DNA of 64,000 nucleotides from Ampelocalamus luodianensis (lineage: Eukaryota; Streptophyta; Magnoliopsida; Poales; Poaceae). Numbering within the stretch: the first letter of the stretch is position 1; each line of letters opens with the position of its first letter. Positions 11,362-22,880 of the stretch are shown here, piece after piece. The stretch is from NCBI GenBank assembly GCA_036346255.1, contig CM070639.1:27248165-27312164 (forward strand), written 5' to 3'. Both the position numbers and the translations under genes were made by a program. Under the pieces are notes generated by a model, which saw only the letters and a list, made by a program, of their open reading frames with translations, was not told the DNA's origin and made no database searches.

Positions 11362-13634
11362 TGTAATATCCAGAAAATGCTTTTGTCAGTTGTTGTGGAG
11401 AGTGGTGGTGGTATTCATGAAAAAGACCATTAGTATTTTGCTAAACCAGGTTTTTGAGGGGGGAAAACGAAATTTCCCGGCAACTTGGGCCTGGGCCAAG
11501 GCCCAATAGGGTGGCCGGCCAAGGGGGGAGCCTTCCCTCCCCCAAACCCTAGCTGAAATTTCTCCTCCCCTCCTCTCCTCCTTGCAGCCGCCCCTTGCCC
11601 TCTCCTCTCCTCTCCTTCTTGCGTTTCCTCTCCTCCATGGCAGCACCTCTCCACCTCCCTTGCACCTCTCCTCTTCCCCATTGCTTTGTTGTCAAGTGGA
11701 GGAAGAAGAGCCCTTTGGTTGGCCGGCCAAGTAGAAAAAAGAAGAGAGAAGGGAAGAGGAAGAAAAGAAGAAGAGGAGAGGAAGGGTCCGCAACCGGGAA
11801 ATCATGATGATCTTCATCCTCGCTGCGTGCCTTCATCGTTTCGGCAAGGGTAACCCGTGATTCTTTGTTTTGGGGTCGTTTTCTAGTTGTATGTTTTCGG
11901 TTTTCAGTTCGTCGGGTTTCTGCAGTAGCGAAGATCGTTGTTTTGATTAGGTTATGGTCAGATTTGGGTCTGGGTGTCTCCTAGAAAGTTGTAGATATCG
12001 TAGTTACCTTTCATTGCCGACAAGAATCAAGTCGTTTGGACTTCGGTAGCCAAAGTTATGATTTTTCTAGTGTTAGTAGGTTTCTGGTGGGTGACTGATT
12101 GGACAGAGGCTGATTAACCTGACCTAAACACATTGTTAGAGGAGTTTCCAGAGGGTCTCACCATAACGAAAAACGAGTCTAATCCTCTTATCTTTCAGGA
12201 AAACTAAAGATCACTAAATTCGGACGAACGTAGAAAGTTATGATAGTTTCCTTGTCGCTGTTCAGAAACCCGACGTGAAATGTTTGCTCTGATTAAATGG
12301 ATTGGTAGGGTTAGAAGATGACCGAATCAGAGGGTCACCTCAACTAGGTTTATTTAGGCAATTCATTTACCTTTCCAGAAAGTCCAAGATCATCCTATTT
12401 GGACTCCTGAGCAGAAAGTTATGAATTTTGAATTCTGCTGTCTGCAGTGAGCGATCGCTAGAAAATTAGAAAAGTTAGAAATGATAAGAAGTAAGCGATT
12501 TCGATTGTGATGTTATGTATGATTTTGGTCCAGTATGCTAGTCTTAGTTTGGGGTTATATTCTTGTCCAGGTGGCAGCGAGATCCCAAGGAAACACCCAC
12601 TTGCGTCCGCCGTTTTTACACGGTTGAGGCAAGTATTCGGGTTAAATGAAATTTCTGTTGTATGTCATGATTGAGTTGTGAATTGTTATTGTTGTCATGT
12701 GGAAGTAATGTTGAGATGTCCCTAGAGATGATGATGATTGCATATTATGATTGCGGTTATTTCATAATGCTACTGTTTACATGATTAAAGTTTATGTTGA
12801 ATTCTATTGAATGAGAAGGTATAGATGTTATATTCATGCATATTTTGAGCATATTGAAACTTGGCCATGAGGTGACCAAGTGATTGAGTTGAGGTCCCTG
12901 TCAGGGCAATGACAGGCTTGAGTCCCCATATTTTTGAAGTGTGGGCAATATGTCAGAGGTCCCGACATTTTGATGACGGGCAAAGGTCCCTATACAAGTT
13001 GATGTATAGGCTCTTGGTCCCTGTGCGGAGAGGGCACGAGCATGGGTATCCATTGACGGATGAATACCCGCATTACCGTAAAATGCGTAAAGAGATAAAG
13101 AACAAATAGTGCATAGCATTGTTGTTGCATTTTCTTTGTTATTTGTAATGCCATGAATGATGTTGACCAAAGTTGTTTATCTTGTGTTGTCTTTATGATC
13201 ATGTAACCTTGTTGATACTTACGAGTCCTTTGGCTCACCCTTGCTTTGTTTTGATTTAGGTATTACGGTAAAGACGACATGCATGGCGGGAGTAGATGAT
13301 TGGAAAGCACGCACTACCTCACAAGATTAATACAATTGTTACTTTAGCTTCACATAAGAATAAATAGATTTCGAGAGACACCCATGGTGGTTTTATAATT
13401 GATTGATGGATTAAACATGGTTGTGTGAATGGTGTTATTTGATTACATTCATATGATTATCTCTTATGCATGGATGAATTGGATTATGAAATTATTGATA
13501 AATGTTATGTTTACTTGTTAGAAACTTACTTTTATTGACTATACAAAGGAGACTCTGTCGAAAATTTGTAAACTCGTTCTAGCTGTAATTAGTTTTGGTA
13601 GCATTCCAGGCTCGTTCTGAGTTGGGGTGTTACA
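11362..13634 (+). repeat. 3' LTR of element D
   Basis: 2273 bases, TGTAATATCCAG to GGGTGTTACA, nearly identical to 4829-7080. Many of the differences are small insertions or deletions in homopolymers rather than substitutions, for example in the G-rich stretch near 11458. The terminal ACA is intact. It is followed by TSD tgaac and then the gag of element G. Confidence 0.92.
12859..13040 (+). repeat. GAGGTCC-hairpin array in 3' LTR of element D
   Basis: This is the better preserved copy. The order is CTTGG/CCAAG stem; GAGGTCCC then TGTCA/TGACA; GAGTCC then CCCATA/TGTGGG; GAGGTCC then CCCG-CAT/ATG-CGGG; AGGTCC then CCTATACA/TGTATAGG; TTGGTCC then GTGC/GCAC. Six stems in about 180 bases each begin directly after the GTCC box. 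The first stem is broken in the 5' LTR copy but paired here. Confidence 0.78.
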
Positions 13635-13639
13635 TGAAC

Positions 13640-14600
13640 AGACCCCTATGAGAGCAATTCCACCTCAAGCACTGCTGATAGATCTGCAGAATTTTGGAGC
13701 ATTCATGGCCGCCAAGACTCAGATGATGTATACAACGATGAGTCAGATGCAAAACATGAACAACAACCAAGCAAACAATAACAATGTAGCCCAGCTGCCC
13801 ATGGTCACCATGGACAGTCTAAGTTAGCAAAGTTTTTGAGGACTAGCCCGCCGACTTTTGCTGGAAGTGTTTCGCCAGTGGAAGCTGATGATTGGATTCG
13901 CGTGATTGAAATAAAGTTGTTGATCAGTCAGTGCAACGATCACGAGAAAGTCCTTTATGCTACCCATCATATGGAAGGAATTGCCACTAAATAGTGAGCA
14001 TATTTTTGTGTCACGCATGAGACACCGTAGAACATTACTTGGGAAGAGTTTTCTACAACTTTTCGCCAGTCCCATGTTCCAGAGGGAATCATAGTCCTGA
14101 AAAAGGAGGTATGACACTGTCTGATTACCTCAAGAAGTTCTCTCAGCTTGCACGTTATGATGCAGAAGATGTCGCTACCGACAAGGCTCGACAGAGTTGT
14201 TTCTTGAAAGGATTGAACACTGAACTGCAAGTCATCATGATTGCTCATACTTTCCCAGACTTTCAAGAGTTGGTTAATAAGGCTTTGATCCTTGAAGATA
14301 AGCGCAAGGAGTTGGATGACAACCACAAGTGCAGAATAGCTCAGCAAGGAAGTCATTAGTCTCAACAGAGAGCGAGGACAGTTCCTCAACGGTTTACTCA
14401 CTTTTTGTCATAGAATTCGTTTAGGACGCCTGCACCTGCTTCAGCGCCTTGTCTGGCTGCTCAGAATTTTTATAACCCTGCTCAGTCAACCCTAGTCCAG
14501 GAGGTCACTAGCAGAACACCCCAAGACTTTACTATACCTACCGAGAGTCGGGACACTTTGCTAACAATTTCCCTCAAAAGGGAACAATGACTCCAGTCCA
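13640..14600 (+). pseudogene. gag: gag of gypsy element G
   Basis: The frame runs with a few stops and shifts through features of plant chromovirus Gag. There is a Gln/Asn/Met-rich N-terminal stretch (13630-13800), then KFLRTSPPTFAG...EADDWIRVIE (about 13830-13910), TWEEFSTTF (about 14035), and LSDYLKKFSQLARYDAEDVA with TDKARQSCFLKGLNTELQ (about 14120-14240). The zinc knuckle near 14535-14575 is recognisable (RESGHFANN), but all three cysteines are lost (Tyr, Tyr and Phe). Stops are near 13825, 13994 and 14357. The first codons are separated by element D and lie at 4804-4828. The product would have been the capsid-forming protein; the copy is dead. Confidence 0.82.
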
Positions 14601-16451
14601 TTTCAACCTTGGAGCTACCCCAGCCAAGACGCTAGCGCCAGTCAACAACCGAGTACTATCCCAAGTTGCCGGTCAAGTCGGAGGAGCACCACAGTCCGTG
14701 ATAAGAGGCCATGTCAACCACGTCACCCTGGAAGGTGCTCAGGAAGCACTCGACATCGTAATGGGTATGTTTTTGGTTAACTCAGTATCTACATCAGTTT
14801 TGTTTGATTCTGGAGTTTCGCATTCGTTTGTTTCTCGAGTTTTTTTCGAACAAGAACAATTTGGTAGTTATGCAACTTACTCTTACCTTGTTAGTCTAGT
14901 CTCCTGGAGCAGAGTTAAGCTCTAAAGTAGGATGTTTAGGAGCTAAGTTACTCATTTTCGGAGTTGAGTTTCTAGCCAACCTTATTGTCTTAGACAGACA
15001 TACCTTAGACGTCATACTTGGTATGAATTGGTTGTCAAAGCACAAAGTTGTGTTAGATTGATCTAGATGTTTTTCACAACATTTGCTTGGAATGCCACCA
15101 AATCGTGACATTGAGTTCGTCATTGATTTAGTACTAGGAACAACACCGATTTCTAAGAGACCCTATCAGATGCTAGCTGATTAGTTAGTGGAACTGAAGA
15201 AACAGATGGGAGAACTTCTTGAGAAAGGTTTGATGAGACCTAGTTTGTTGCCTTGGGGAGCGTCAGTGTTGTTTGTCAGAAAGAAAGATGAAAGTTTGAG
15301 AATGTGTATCGATTATCATGCCCTCAATGAGGTTACCATCAAGAATAAGTATCCACTTCCCCGAATAGATAATTTGTTTGATCAGATGAAAGGAGCCAGA
15401 GTATTCTCATAGATCGATCTGTGATCAGGTTATCATCAGTTGAAAATTTGTCCGAAGGATGTACCGAAGACTGCTTTTTCTTTGCAGTACATATATTATG
15501 AGTTCTTAGTCATGTCGTTTGGTTTGACTAATGCCCCTGTATATTTCATGAATATGATGAATAATGTCTTCATCGAATATTTGGACAAGTTTTTGATAGT
15601 GTTCATTGATGACATTTTAGTCTATTCCAGGATAGAAGAAGAACATGCTGAGCACTTGAGAACAATACTGGAGAAACTTAGAGAGCATCAGTTTTATGCT
15701 AAGTTTAGCAAGTGTGATTTTTGGAAATAAGAAGTTGATTTCTTTGGTCATGTAATGACAGCTAAACTAGTGGTAGTTGACCCCAGTAAGGTTAAAGCAG
15801 TGTTACATTGGGAGCCGCCCAAGATAGTAACTCAAATTCGCAGTTTCTTAGGAATGGCTGGATATTACTGCCGTTTCATTGAAGGATTTTTTACGATTGC
15901 TAACACTCTTACACAATTGTTGAAGAAAGAGAAAAAGTTTGCTTGGACTCCAACTTGCGAGGAAAGTTTTCAGGACTTGAAGAAACATTTGACATCAGCG
16001 CTAGTGCTAGTTCTACCAGATATTAAGAGGGATTTCGATATCTATTGTGATGCTTCACGTCAAGGATTAGGTTGTGTTCTACTGTAAGAAGGAAAAGTTG
16101 TTGCCTATGCATCGATACAACTGAGACCTCATGAGGAGAATTACCCTACCCATGATTTGGAGTTAGTTGTCGTTGTGCATGCATTGAAAATTTGGCTCAT
16201 TATCTTATTGCTAATCGTTGTGAGGTATACACGGATCATAAGAGTTTGAAGTATTTTTTTCACTTAGTCTAACCTGAACATGAGGCATAGAAGATGGTTG
16301 GAGTTAATAAAGGATTATAATATCATAATCTACTACCATCCTGGTAAAGTCAATATTATTGCAGATGCTTTAAGTCATAAGAGCTATTGTAATGTTTTGG
16401 AATTGAAAGAGAGTTCCCTAGAACTTCATGAGGAATTTTAGAAGTTAAATT
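14601..16451 (+). pseudogene. pol: protease, RT and RNase H part of pol, gypsy element G
   Basis: Protease is at about 14740-15060 with active-site LFDSG. Reverse transcriptase is at about 15150-15750, with RPSLLPWGASVLFVRKKD, RMCIDYHALN, a degraded SGYHQ block near 15415 and FIDDILVYS as the catalytic FxDD. The thumb is at 15750-15900 with SFLGMAGYYCRFIEGF. RNase H is at about 16020-16400 with DIYCDASRQGLGCVLL and a degraded WLELIKDYN...HPGKVNIIADALS. Stops at about 15061, 15182, 15411, 15421, 15728 and 16086 mostly look like C-to-T or G-to-A decay of Gln, Arg and Trp codons. Solo LTR A1 cuts the frame at 16452; the integrase resumes at 32419. Confidence 0.87.
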
Positions 16452-17499
16452 TGTGAGACCCCGGTTTATTTAGCTTGTAATACTTAGCCTTCCATTGGCT
16501 CTAGCATCACAAACAAAATACACCGTGTCTCGATGAACATGTGCTTCCCAGAAATTGCAGCACACATACATCATACAAAAGCATGCATCAATTCCATACA
16601 AGATAGTATAACAAGTCTAGCAAAAGACATACATAATAATAAGTTATTACAGAACAGCTAACCGGCCAAATGACAAGTATTAAGTATTAGCGGAAGCAAA
16701 AGGTGCCATAAGATGGCTTTAAACCAAAATACGATCGGTTAGCCACATAACATCACAGGGCAACCGACCGGGCCGCTAAGCTAATCGCCCCACACACTGC
16801 CACAACACAACTCACAAAAGTGAGGCCCTTCGAGCTCACCTTCTTCCTCTGCACACAACAAGCAATGCAGGTGAGTACAAAAATGTACTCGCAAGACTTA
16901 CGAGTAGCAAGCCTATACATAACTACATGAAAGTTGTATCAAAGGAAGTTGGTTATATGGTTATTTGGACGCATAAGGCAATTTTCATTTGCAATAATGT
17001 AATAGATTGAAGGCAATTTAACAAATCAGTGTTTAAGCATTAAAATAACAGCGAATAACAATAATTAACAAGTAACCACCTAGAAGTGACTAACCCAATA
17101 GCCACTACACATAGCATGAATCCCTGATTCATACCACCCGTCAAGTTTTAATTAAAATGTTGTAGTCTAACTCTTGAAAGACTTCCCCAAGCGTGTCCAT
17201 AACCTAGGACTAGACTATTCGAATAGTTTTAACCCTGCAGGGGTGTACCAATGTACCCACACTTCAGACCGCCTTTAAGCCACAAGATTAGCACACTTCC
17301 AAAGGTATACCGGCACGGCTAAGTCCTACGAGACATTTCTAATATTGTGGATCAACTACGAGTCGCTCGTATGGATAGAAACCCATACGCTTACATTGTA
17401 AAGCCGAAAAGACAACTACCCCTCGGGGTAAAGCTTTTTGGACAACTACAATGCTCCCACACACAACCACCTCATTTTACCACAACGCAACACACACAC

Positions 17500-18411
17500 T
17501 GATGGGAATAGGGTCCCGATCTTCCAACAGGTTCCGGATATGTTTGATTTGGTGGAGGCGCGACACAAATCGATTCGGCTTCCGAACAACACGTTCCGAA
17601 CCCCACAATCGCAGCACCACGTCTCCTCAGGTTATCAACCGTGCGCAGCCCGGTTGACCTCGCCAAGAAGGCTAATCCTCGCCTGCGAATCGAAGAACAC
17701 AAGCAAGAACAAGGAAGAACACAACGGAATTGCAGATGTATTGTTTTAGCACTCGAAAGTTGGGGTCTCACAAACCGATGAACGGCGAAACTATTCAAGA
17801 AAGAATTAATCTAAGTAAAAACCCAACCCTAATGGTGGGGGTGGTGGCTGGATATAGAGGACCGAGGGGCGTGCAAAATCCCTGGACGCGCCCTAATGGG
17901 CTCCAACACGATACAAAGCCGAGCGACCCAAAAGGCGGTGGCGTAGCACCCTTACAGATTCTGAATGCCCACTTGTTTGACGATTCCGTTGACTCGAGAG
18001 GAATTTTGACATGGGACGAGCCATTGGAAAGGTCGTCTTCTCACTTTCCATACATATGTGGAACGTCCAAAACGGAGCCGGATGCGATCTGGGCGTCCAT
18101 TTTAGTGCGGCCTGGTCCTGGACTCCGAAATGGATTCGAAGTCGGCTTGAGTTGGGCCTCCAACATGATTCGACCGCCCTTGTTGGACTTGTGCGCCTCG
18201 TAGCCCTTCTCCAAGTACTTCTAGGTCCTCTCCATGGTTCCTAATCATAATTAAATCATTAGGTAGCAATCGATTCTCAAATGAACAAAAAGAAGTACTT
18301 AGGAACGAGCTCACCTATAAATTCAATTGTCGGGCGCGAGCTCTAGTGATTGGTCCTTGAATGTCAAGTGGAGAATTGTTGTGTGTATCCGAAGAAGTGA
18401 TGTCCTCATCA
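17500..18411 (-). repeat. 3' LTR of element B
   Basis: 912 bases, the same length as the other LTR. It includes the coding tail of pol (18315-18411). The plus-strand frames 17438-18244 repeat at 24271-25017 and are LTR shadows. The flanking cacac duplication is at 17495-17499. Confidence 0.88.
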
Positions 18412-19676
18412 TCCTCCCCCTCTTGAAGTGGAGTTGTCCTCAACTCAGCCTCATCTTCTTCTCCCAAGTATGGCTTCAAATCTGAAATGTTAAAGGTGGG
18501 ACTAACCCCAAACTCGGAAGGCAACTCAAGTTTATATGCATTATCATTTATCTTTTCAACTATCTTAAAAGGACCAGCAGCTCTAGGCATCAATTTTGAC
18601 TTTCTTAACTCAAAATCTATCCTTTCTCAAGTGCAACCAAACAAAATCACCCGGTTCAAGTTTAACTTCCTTTCTACCTTTACTACCAGTAATCCTATAT
18701 TTTTCATTCATCTTTTCAATGTTTGCCTTAGTAGTCTCATGCATTTTGACAATAAAATCAGCACGCTCCTTAGCATCATTATGAACTCTCTCACTAGTAG
18801 GCAAAGGTAAAATATCAAGAGGGGCACGGGGATTGAATCCATATACTACCTGAAAAGGACTTACCTTGGTGGTGGAGTGTTCCGCTCGATTATATGTGAT
18901 CTCAACATGCGGCAAACACTCTTCCCACAGCTTCAAATTATTCGTCAAAACAGCTCTCAGCATGGTAGACAATGTGCGGTTCACCACCTCGGTTTGGCCA
19001 TCAGTTTGTGGGTGACATGTTGTAGAGAACAACAACTTTGTACCCAACTTGTTCCATAGAGTACGCCAAAAGTGACTCAAGAACTTGGCATCACGATCTG
19101 AAACAATAGTAGAAGGTATACCATGCAAACGAACTATCTCTTTGAAAAAGAGGTTAGCAATATGAATGGCATCATCGGTTTTATGACATGGTATAAAATG
19201 AGCCATCTTAGAAAAACGATCCACAACAACAAAAATGCTATCGCTCCCCCTCTTAGTCCTGGGCAATCCTAAAACAAAGTCCATAGAAATATCTGCCCAC
19301 GGAATAGAAGGAACAGGAAGAGGCATATACAAACCATGTGGATTCAAGCGAGACTTAGCTTTTTGACATGTAGTGCAGCGAGCCACAAACCGCTCAACAT
19401 CTCGCCTCATTTTTGGCCAAAAGAAGTGTGTGGCGAACGTCCTCCGTCTTCTTAGCACCAAATGTCCCATCAAACGCCGCCATGCGCCTCCTGCAACAAC
19501 AAAAGACGAACGGATCCAACTGGAATGCATAGGCGGTTAGCTCTAAACAAGAACCCATCATTGATCATGAATTTATTCCATGCTTGTCCCTCTTTACAAT
19601 GCAACAACACATCCTTAAAATCAGCATCTAAAGCATATTGTCCTTTAATGGTTTGAAGACAAAATGTGACAATCAA
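18315..19676 (-). pseudogene. pol: integrase of element B, C-terminal tail coded in 3' LTR
   Basis: Integrase inserts the DNA copy into the genome. On the minus strand the HHCC zinc-binding part is at about 19560-19380 (QEAHGG, LMGHL, RCTTCQKAK; a frameshift near 19490 splits it). The catalytic core follows with all three acidic residues: WADISMDFV, IVSDRDAKF and TDGQTEVVNR. Then come VSPFQVVYGFNPRAPLDILPLP and GDFVWLHLRKDRF. A frame change near 18600 leads to the tail, AAGPFKIVEKINDNAYKLEL, GVSPTFNISDLKPYLGE and finally GPITRARARQLNL. The stop at 18315 lies about 96 bases inside the LTR. The 306-codon frame 18610-19530 is the best preserved TE frame here. Integrase of CRM elements is known to have a C-terminal extension; the exact match should be tested. 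Confidence 0.87.
18412..18426 (-). other. Polypurine tract of element B
   Basis: On the minus strand TTCAAGAGGGGGAGGA directly precedes the LTR start TGATGAGGACATC. The same arrangement (AAGAAGGGGAGGA then TGATGAGAACATC) is found in element F at 62798-62812. Confidence 0.8.
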
Positions 19677-20950
19677 GTTGAGACAACATGGTATAAGCGT
19701 CGAGACAAAGCATCAGCAATCACATTATCCTTCCCTTTCTTGTGTTTAATGACATAAGGAAAAGATTCAATAAATTCAACCCACTTAGCATGTCTACGAT
19801 TCAAATTGGTTTGACTACGAATATGCTTAAGTGATTCATGATCGAAATGAATGACAAATTCTTTAGGCCATAAATAGTGTTGCCACGTCTCTAAAGAACG
19901 AACAAGAGCATACAATTCTTTATCATACGTGGAATAATTAAGAGCAGGACCATTCAATTTTTCACTAAAGTAGGCAACGAGTTTGCCTTCTTGCATCAAA
20001 CACCACCAATACCAATTCCGCTAGCATCACATTCCAGCTCAAAAGTCTTACAAAATCCGGAAGTTGGAGCAATGGTGAGTGTGTAAGCTTGTCCTTCAAA
20101 AGATTAAAGGACTCCTCTTGTGATGGCCTCCAATGAAACATGACTCCCTTCTTTGTCAACTCAATCAGCGGTGTCGCAATGGTGCTGAATTCCTTGACAA
20201 AGCGGCGATAAAACCCTGCAAGGCCAAGAAAACTCCGCACTTGGGAGACCGTCGTGGGCATGGGCCAACTCCATATCGCGTCCACCTTGGCTCTATCAAC
20301 CTCAATTCCTGTGGAGTCACAACATAGCCAAGAAAGAGACTCGATCCGTGCAAAGGTGCACTTCTCAAGGTTACCAAACAAGCGTGCATCTCTCAAAGCA
20401 TTAAAAACAGCACGTAAGTGATTCAAATGTTCATCCATGGACTTGCTATAAATCAAGATATCATCAAAGTAAACGACCACAAATTTGCCAATGAAAGGAC
20501 GTAAAACCTCGTTCATTAATCTCATGAAAGTGCTAGGTGCATTAGTTAAACCAAAGGCATGACTAACCACTCATACAAGCCGAACTTAGTTTTAAAAGCA
20601 GTTTTTCATTCATCGCCAAGTTTCATTCTTATTTGGTGGTATCCACTACGCAAGTCAATCTTTGTGAAAATTATAGCACCACACAACTCATCGGGCATGT
20701 CGTCTAGCACGGGAATAGGATGACGATACCTTATAGTAATGTTGTTAATGGCTCTACAATCTACACACATCGCCAAGAACCATCTTTTTGGGTACCCAAA
20801 GAACAGGAACAGCACAAGGACTAAGGCTCTCACGTACGTACCCACGGTCCAAAAGGTCTTGGACTTGTCGCTGAATCTCCTTAGTCTCTTCGGGATTGGT
20901 CCTGTACGCCGCACGGTTTGGCAAACTCGCTCCAGGGATCAAGTCAATCT
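19673..20950 (-). pseudogene. pol: reverse transcriptase and RNase H of element B
   Basis: Minus-strand RT begins about 20940 with NPEETKEIQRQVQDLLDRGYVRES and SLSPCAVPVLWVPKK. Next are CVDCRAINNITIRYRHPIP and KIDLRSGYHQIRM (20700-20610). After a frameshift at about 20590 come AFGLTNAPSTFMRLMN and FVVVYFDDILIYS, where FDDI holds the catalytic aspartates, then the thumb VRSFLGLAGFYRRFVKEFS. RNase H (19999-19673, new frame) has KLVAYFSEKLNGPALNYSTYDKELYALV, HFDHESLKHI and KKGKDNVIADALSRR. Frame breaks near 20590 and 20010 separate otherwise clean domains, so decay is light. Confidence 0.88.
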
Positions 20951-21189
20951 GGTGCTCAATCCCTCGAATGGGTGGAAGTCATGGAGGTATCTCATCAGGG
21001 AAAACATCTCTAAAATCCTGCAAAAGGTTAGTGATAGGAGCAGGCAAAGTGCAAGGCATATTATCAAGAGAAAATAAAGCATCTTTGCACACAAAAGCAT
21101 AGCATGTATCATTAATATCATCAATTCCAAAGAAGGTCTGATTTTGTGGCAAGCATAACAGAATGTTTTCAGATTTATCATGTTCCTTT

Positions 21190-21610
21190 GGATCATTAGC
21201 GTGCAGCTTCGCTCCTATCGGCCTCTATAATCTCACTGGGTCAAAGCGGTAAAGTAACTTTCTTTCCCTTATGCATAAAAGTGTATTTGTTACTACTACC
21301 ATGGTGTAAAGCATCATTATCAAATTCCCAAGGTCGACCCAATAAAAAGAGCATGCTTGCATGGGAACCACATCACAATCAACATGATCAAGATAACCAC
21401 CAATGGAAAAATGGACTCGGCATGTTTGTGTTACCTTAGCTTTTCGAGTCATTTAACCACCGAATATGGTATGGATGTGGATGCGGTCGCGTGGTCAAGC
21501 CAAGCTTCTTGACCAATCGAACTCACCAAGTTGTTCCACTTCCTCCATCAATGATGACACGTGCGCGCCGGTTCTTGATTGCAAAGAAAGTCTGAAATAA
21601 ATTATGGCGT
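21190..21610 (-). pseudogene. pol: aspartic protease of element B
   Basis: The minus-strand frame near 21600-21480 has ARVIIDGGS, the DGGS form of the retropepsin active site, then LVKKLGLTTRPHPHPYHI. It continues at 21452-21225 with KVTQTCRVHFSIGGYLDHVDCDVVPMQACS. The piece that normally reads LLLGRPW is spread over a frameshift near 21340. It processes Gag-Pol in the particle. A stop is at about 21525. Confidence 0.8.
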
Positions 21611-21619
21611 TGAAGCTTA

Positions 21620-22880
21620 TCGGGTTGTTGTACTTGTGTCTTGAGGACTCATTGCACAATGATGCTCAGTAGCATCGCCGTGGACGCCCACCAAGGAACA
21701 GTCGTCATGACCACCGCCATTGTCGTCCCGAGGCGGAGCAGCGTCATCATCCTCCTCGACATCCGAAGCTGATGTAGCCTCCATCTTCGTGGCGATGTGT
21801 GCCCGTTGGCTAGGGCAATTCCTCGCACATGACCAAGTCCATGGCAACGGTGGCAGAATGTCGGAGGCGGCCCGTGGAAGCCACGGAAGAAGAACTCTTG
21901 GCTGGAGCCCGCAAAGAATTTTTTGTAGAATCTGCAGGGCGTGTCGTGGAAGGTGGCTTCGATGGCGCTGCAGCAATCTTGTTCACTGGTGGTGGAGGAG
22001 AACGAAAACTCGAAGAAGACTTGGGTAGTCCCGTCGATGTAGTCGTTCGCGGCGTGTAGGAGGGTCGTTCGGTGCTTGCCGTCGCTGATTCCTTGTGTCC
22101 CTGCAATTCTTTTTCTGCAAGCATAGCAAGCTGGAACAGCTGGTTGATAGTAGTAAAATCTTTATAATCAACAATGTCCTGAATTTCACACCGTAACCCC
22201 CCGTAGAAACGACAAATCTTATCCTATGTTTCCTCAACAACCCCACAACGCACCATACCCTTTTGAAGCTCAAAGATAATAGTCCCGAATGTAACTATCA
22301 CCTTGTTCTAAGCTCTGTAATTTTTTTTTCTCAAATCACGTTTATATGAGGGAGGAACAAAACGATTACGCATAGCTTCTTTTAACCGCTCCCATGTATC
22401 AGGTTGTAAGCGCATGGTACCCAGTTCATTCCACCAGATAATAGCAAAGTCCTTAAACTCACTAGTAGCTTGTCTAACTCTATGTTGTTCAGGAACCAAG
22501 TGAGAATTAAACTTCTGCTCTACCGTCATCTCCCAATCAAGATATATTGCAGCATCATAAAGGCCAGAAAAAGATGGGATGGTAAACTTGACTTTAGCAA
22601 AAGGGTCATCGTTACCATGACGGTTCTGGTTATTACCTCCCATACCATGTCTGTTTTGCTGAAGACGCCGACGTAGTCGTGCATCTGGTGTCTCCCGCTG
22701 ATCAATGTTGCCAACCGCATCATGCACTGTGTCATCATCATGATGATGGCCGTCATTGACAGGTGGCAGGCGTGCCTCCAATGTGTCCATCTGACCAGTG
22801 AGGTCAGCCATCCGCCGCTCCACCCGCTCAATGCCTTCTGTGGTGTTCAACTGGGCAATGGCGGCGACGATGGTGTCCAT
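21620..22880 (-). pseudogene. gag: gag of element B
   Basis: The minus strand starts with Met at 22880. A coiled-coil-like N-terminus (GIERVERRMADLTGQMDTLEARL) and an Asp/His/Arg-rich linker come first. The capsid core follows: DPFAKVKFTIPSFSG, YLDWEMTVEQKF and TWERLKEAMRNRFVPPSYKRDL, up to 22308. Shortly after 22330 a frameshift in a T-run (poly-A on the minus strand) breaks the frame. The serine/proline-rich part is at 22124-21900. The CCHC knuckle is readable near 21870-21830 as a partial match (WSCARNCPSQRAH). The chain is longer than G's Gag. Upstream, 22881-24271 is a leader without a protein match. Confidence 0.82.

Larger units (their letters stand above)
4829..13634 (+). mobile_element. 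Element D: complete non-coding LTR retrotransposon (LARD-like), 8.8 kb
   Basis: Two direct LTRs (4829-7080 and 11362-13634) flank a 4.28-kb interior that has a methionine-tRNA-like PBS at 7082 and a perfect PPT at 11347. The 5-bp duplication tgaac (4824-4828 and 13635-13639) is intact, so this is one insertion event. The interior has no gag, protease, RT or integrase motif in any frame; its longest open frames are under 100 codons and match nothing I recognise. Large LTRs with a long non-coding interior fit the LARD class, which depends on proteins from another element. PBS and PPT wording resembles Tekay/Del chromoviruses, a possible donor (inference). It is inserted in the gag of element G. 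Element C is a second, inverted relative. Confidence 0.88.

Noticed and set aside
12859..13040. Regularly spaced repeats with hairpins resembling a CRISPR array
   Set aside because: Boxes are only 5-7 bases, spacers are palindromic, and the sequence lies in an LTR of a plant element with no cas genes.
17438..18244. Plus-strand frames of up to 157 codons
   Set aside because: They are on the opposite strand of element B's LTR and reappear, altered, at 24271-25017.
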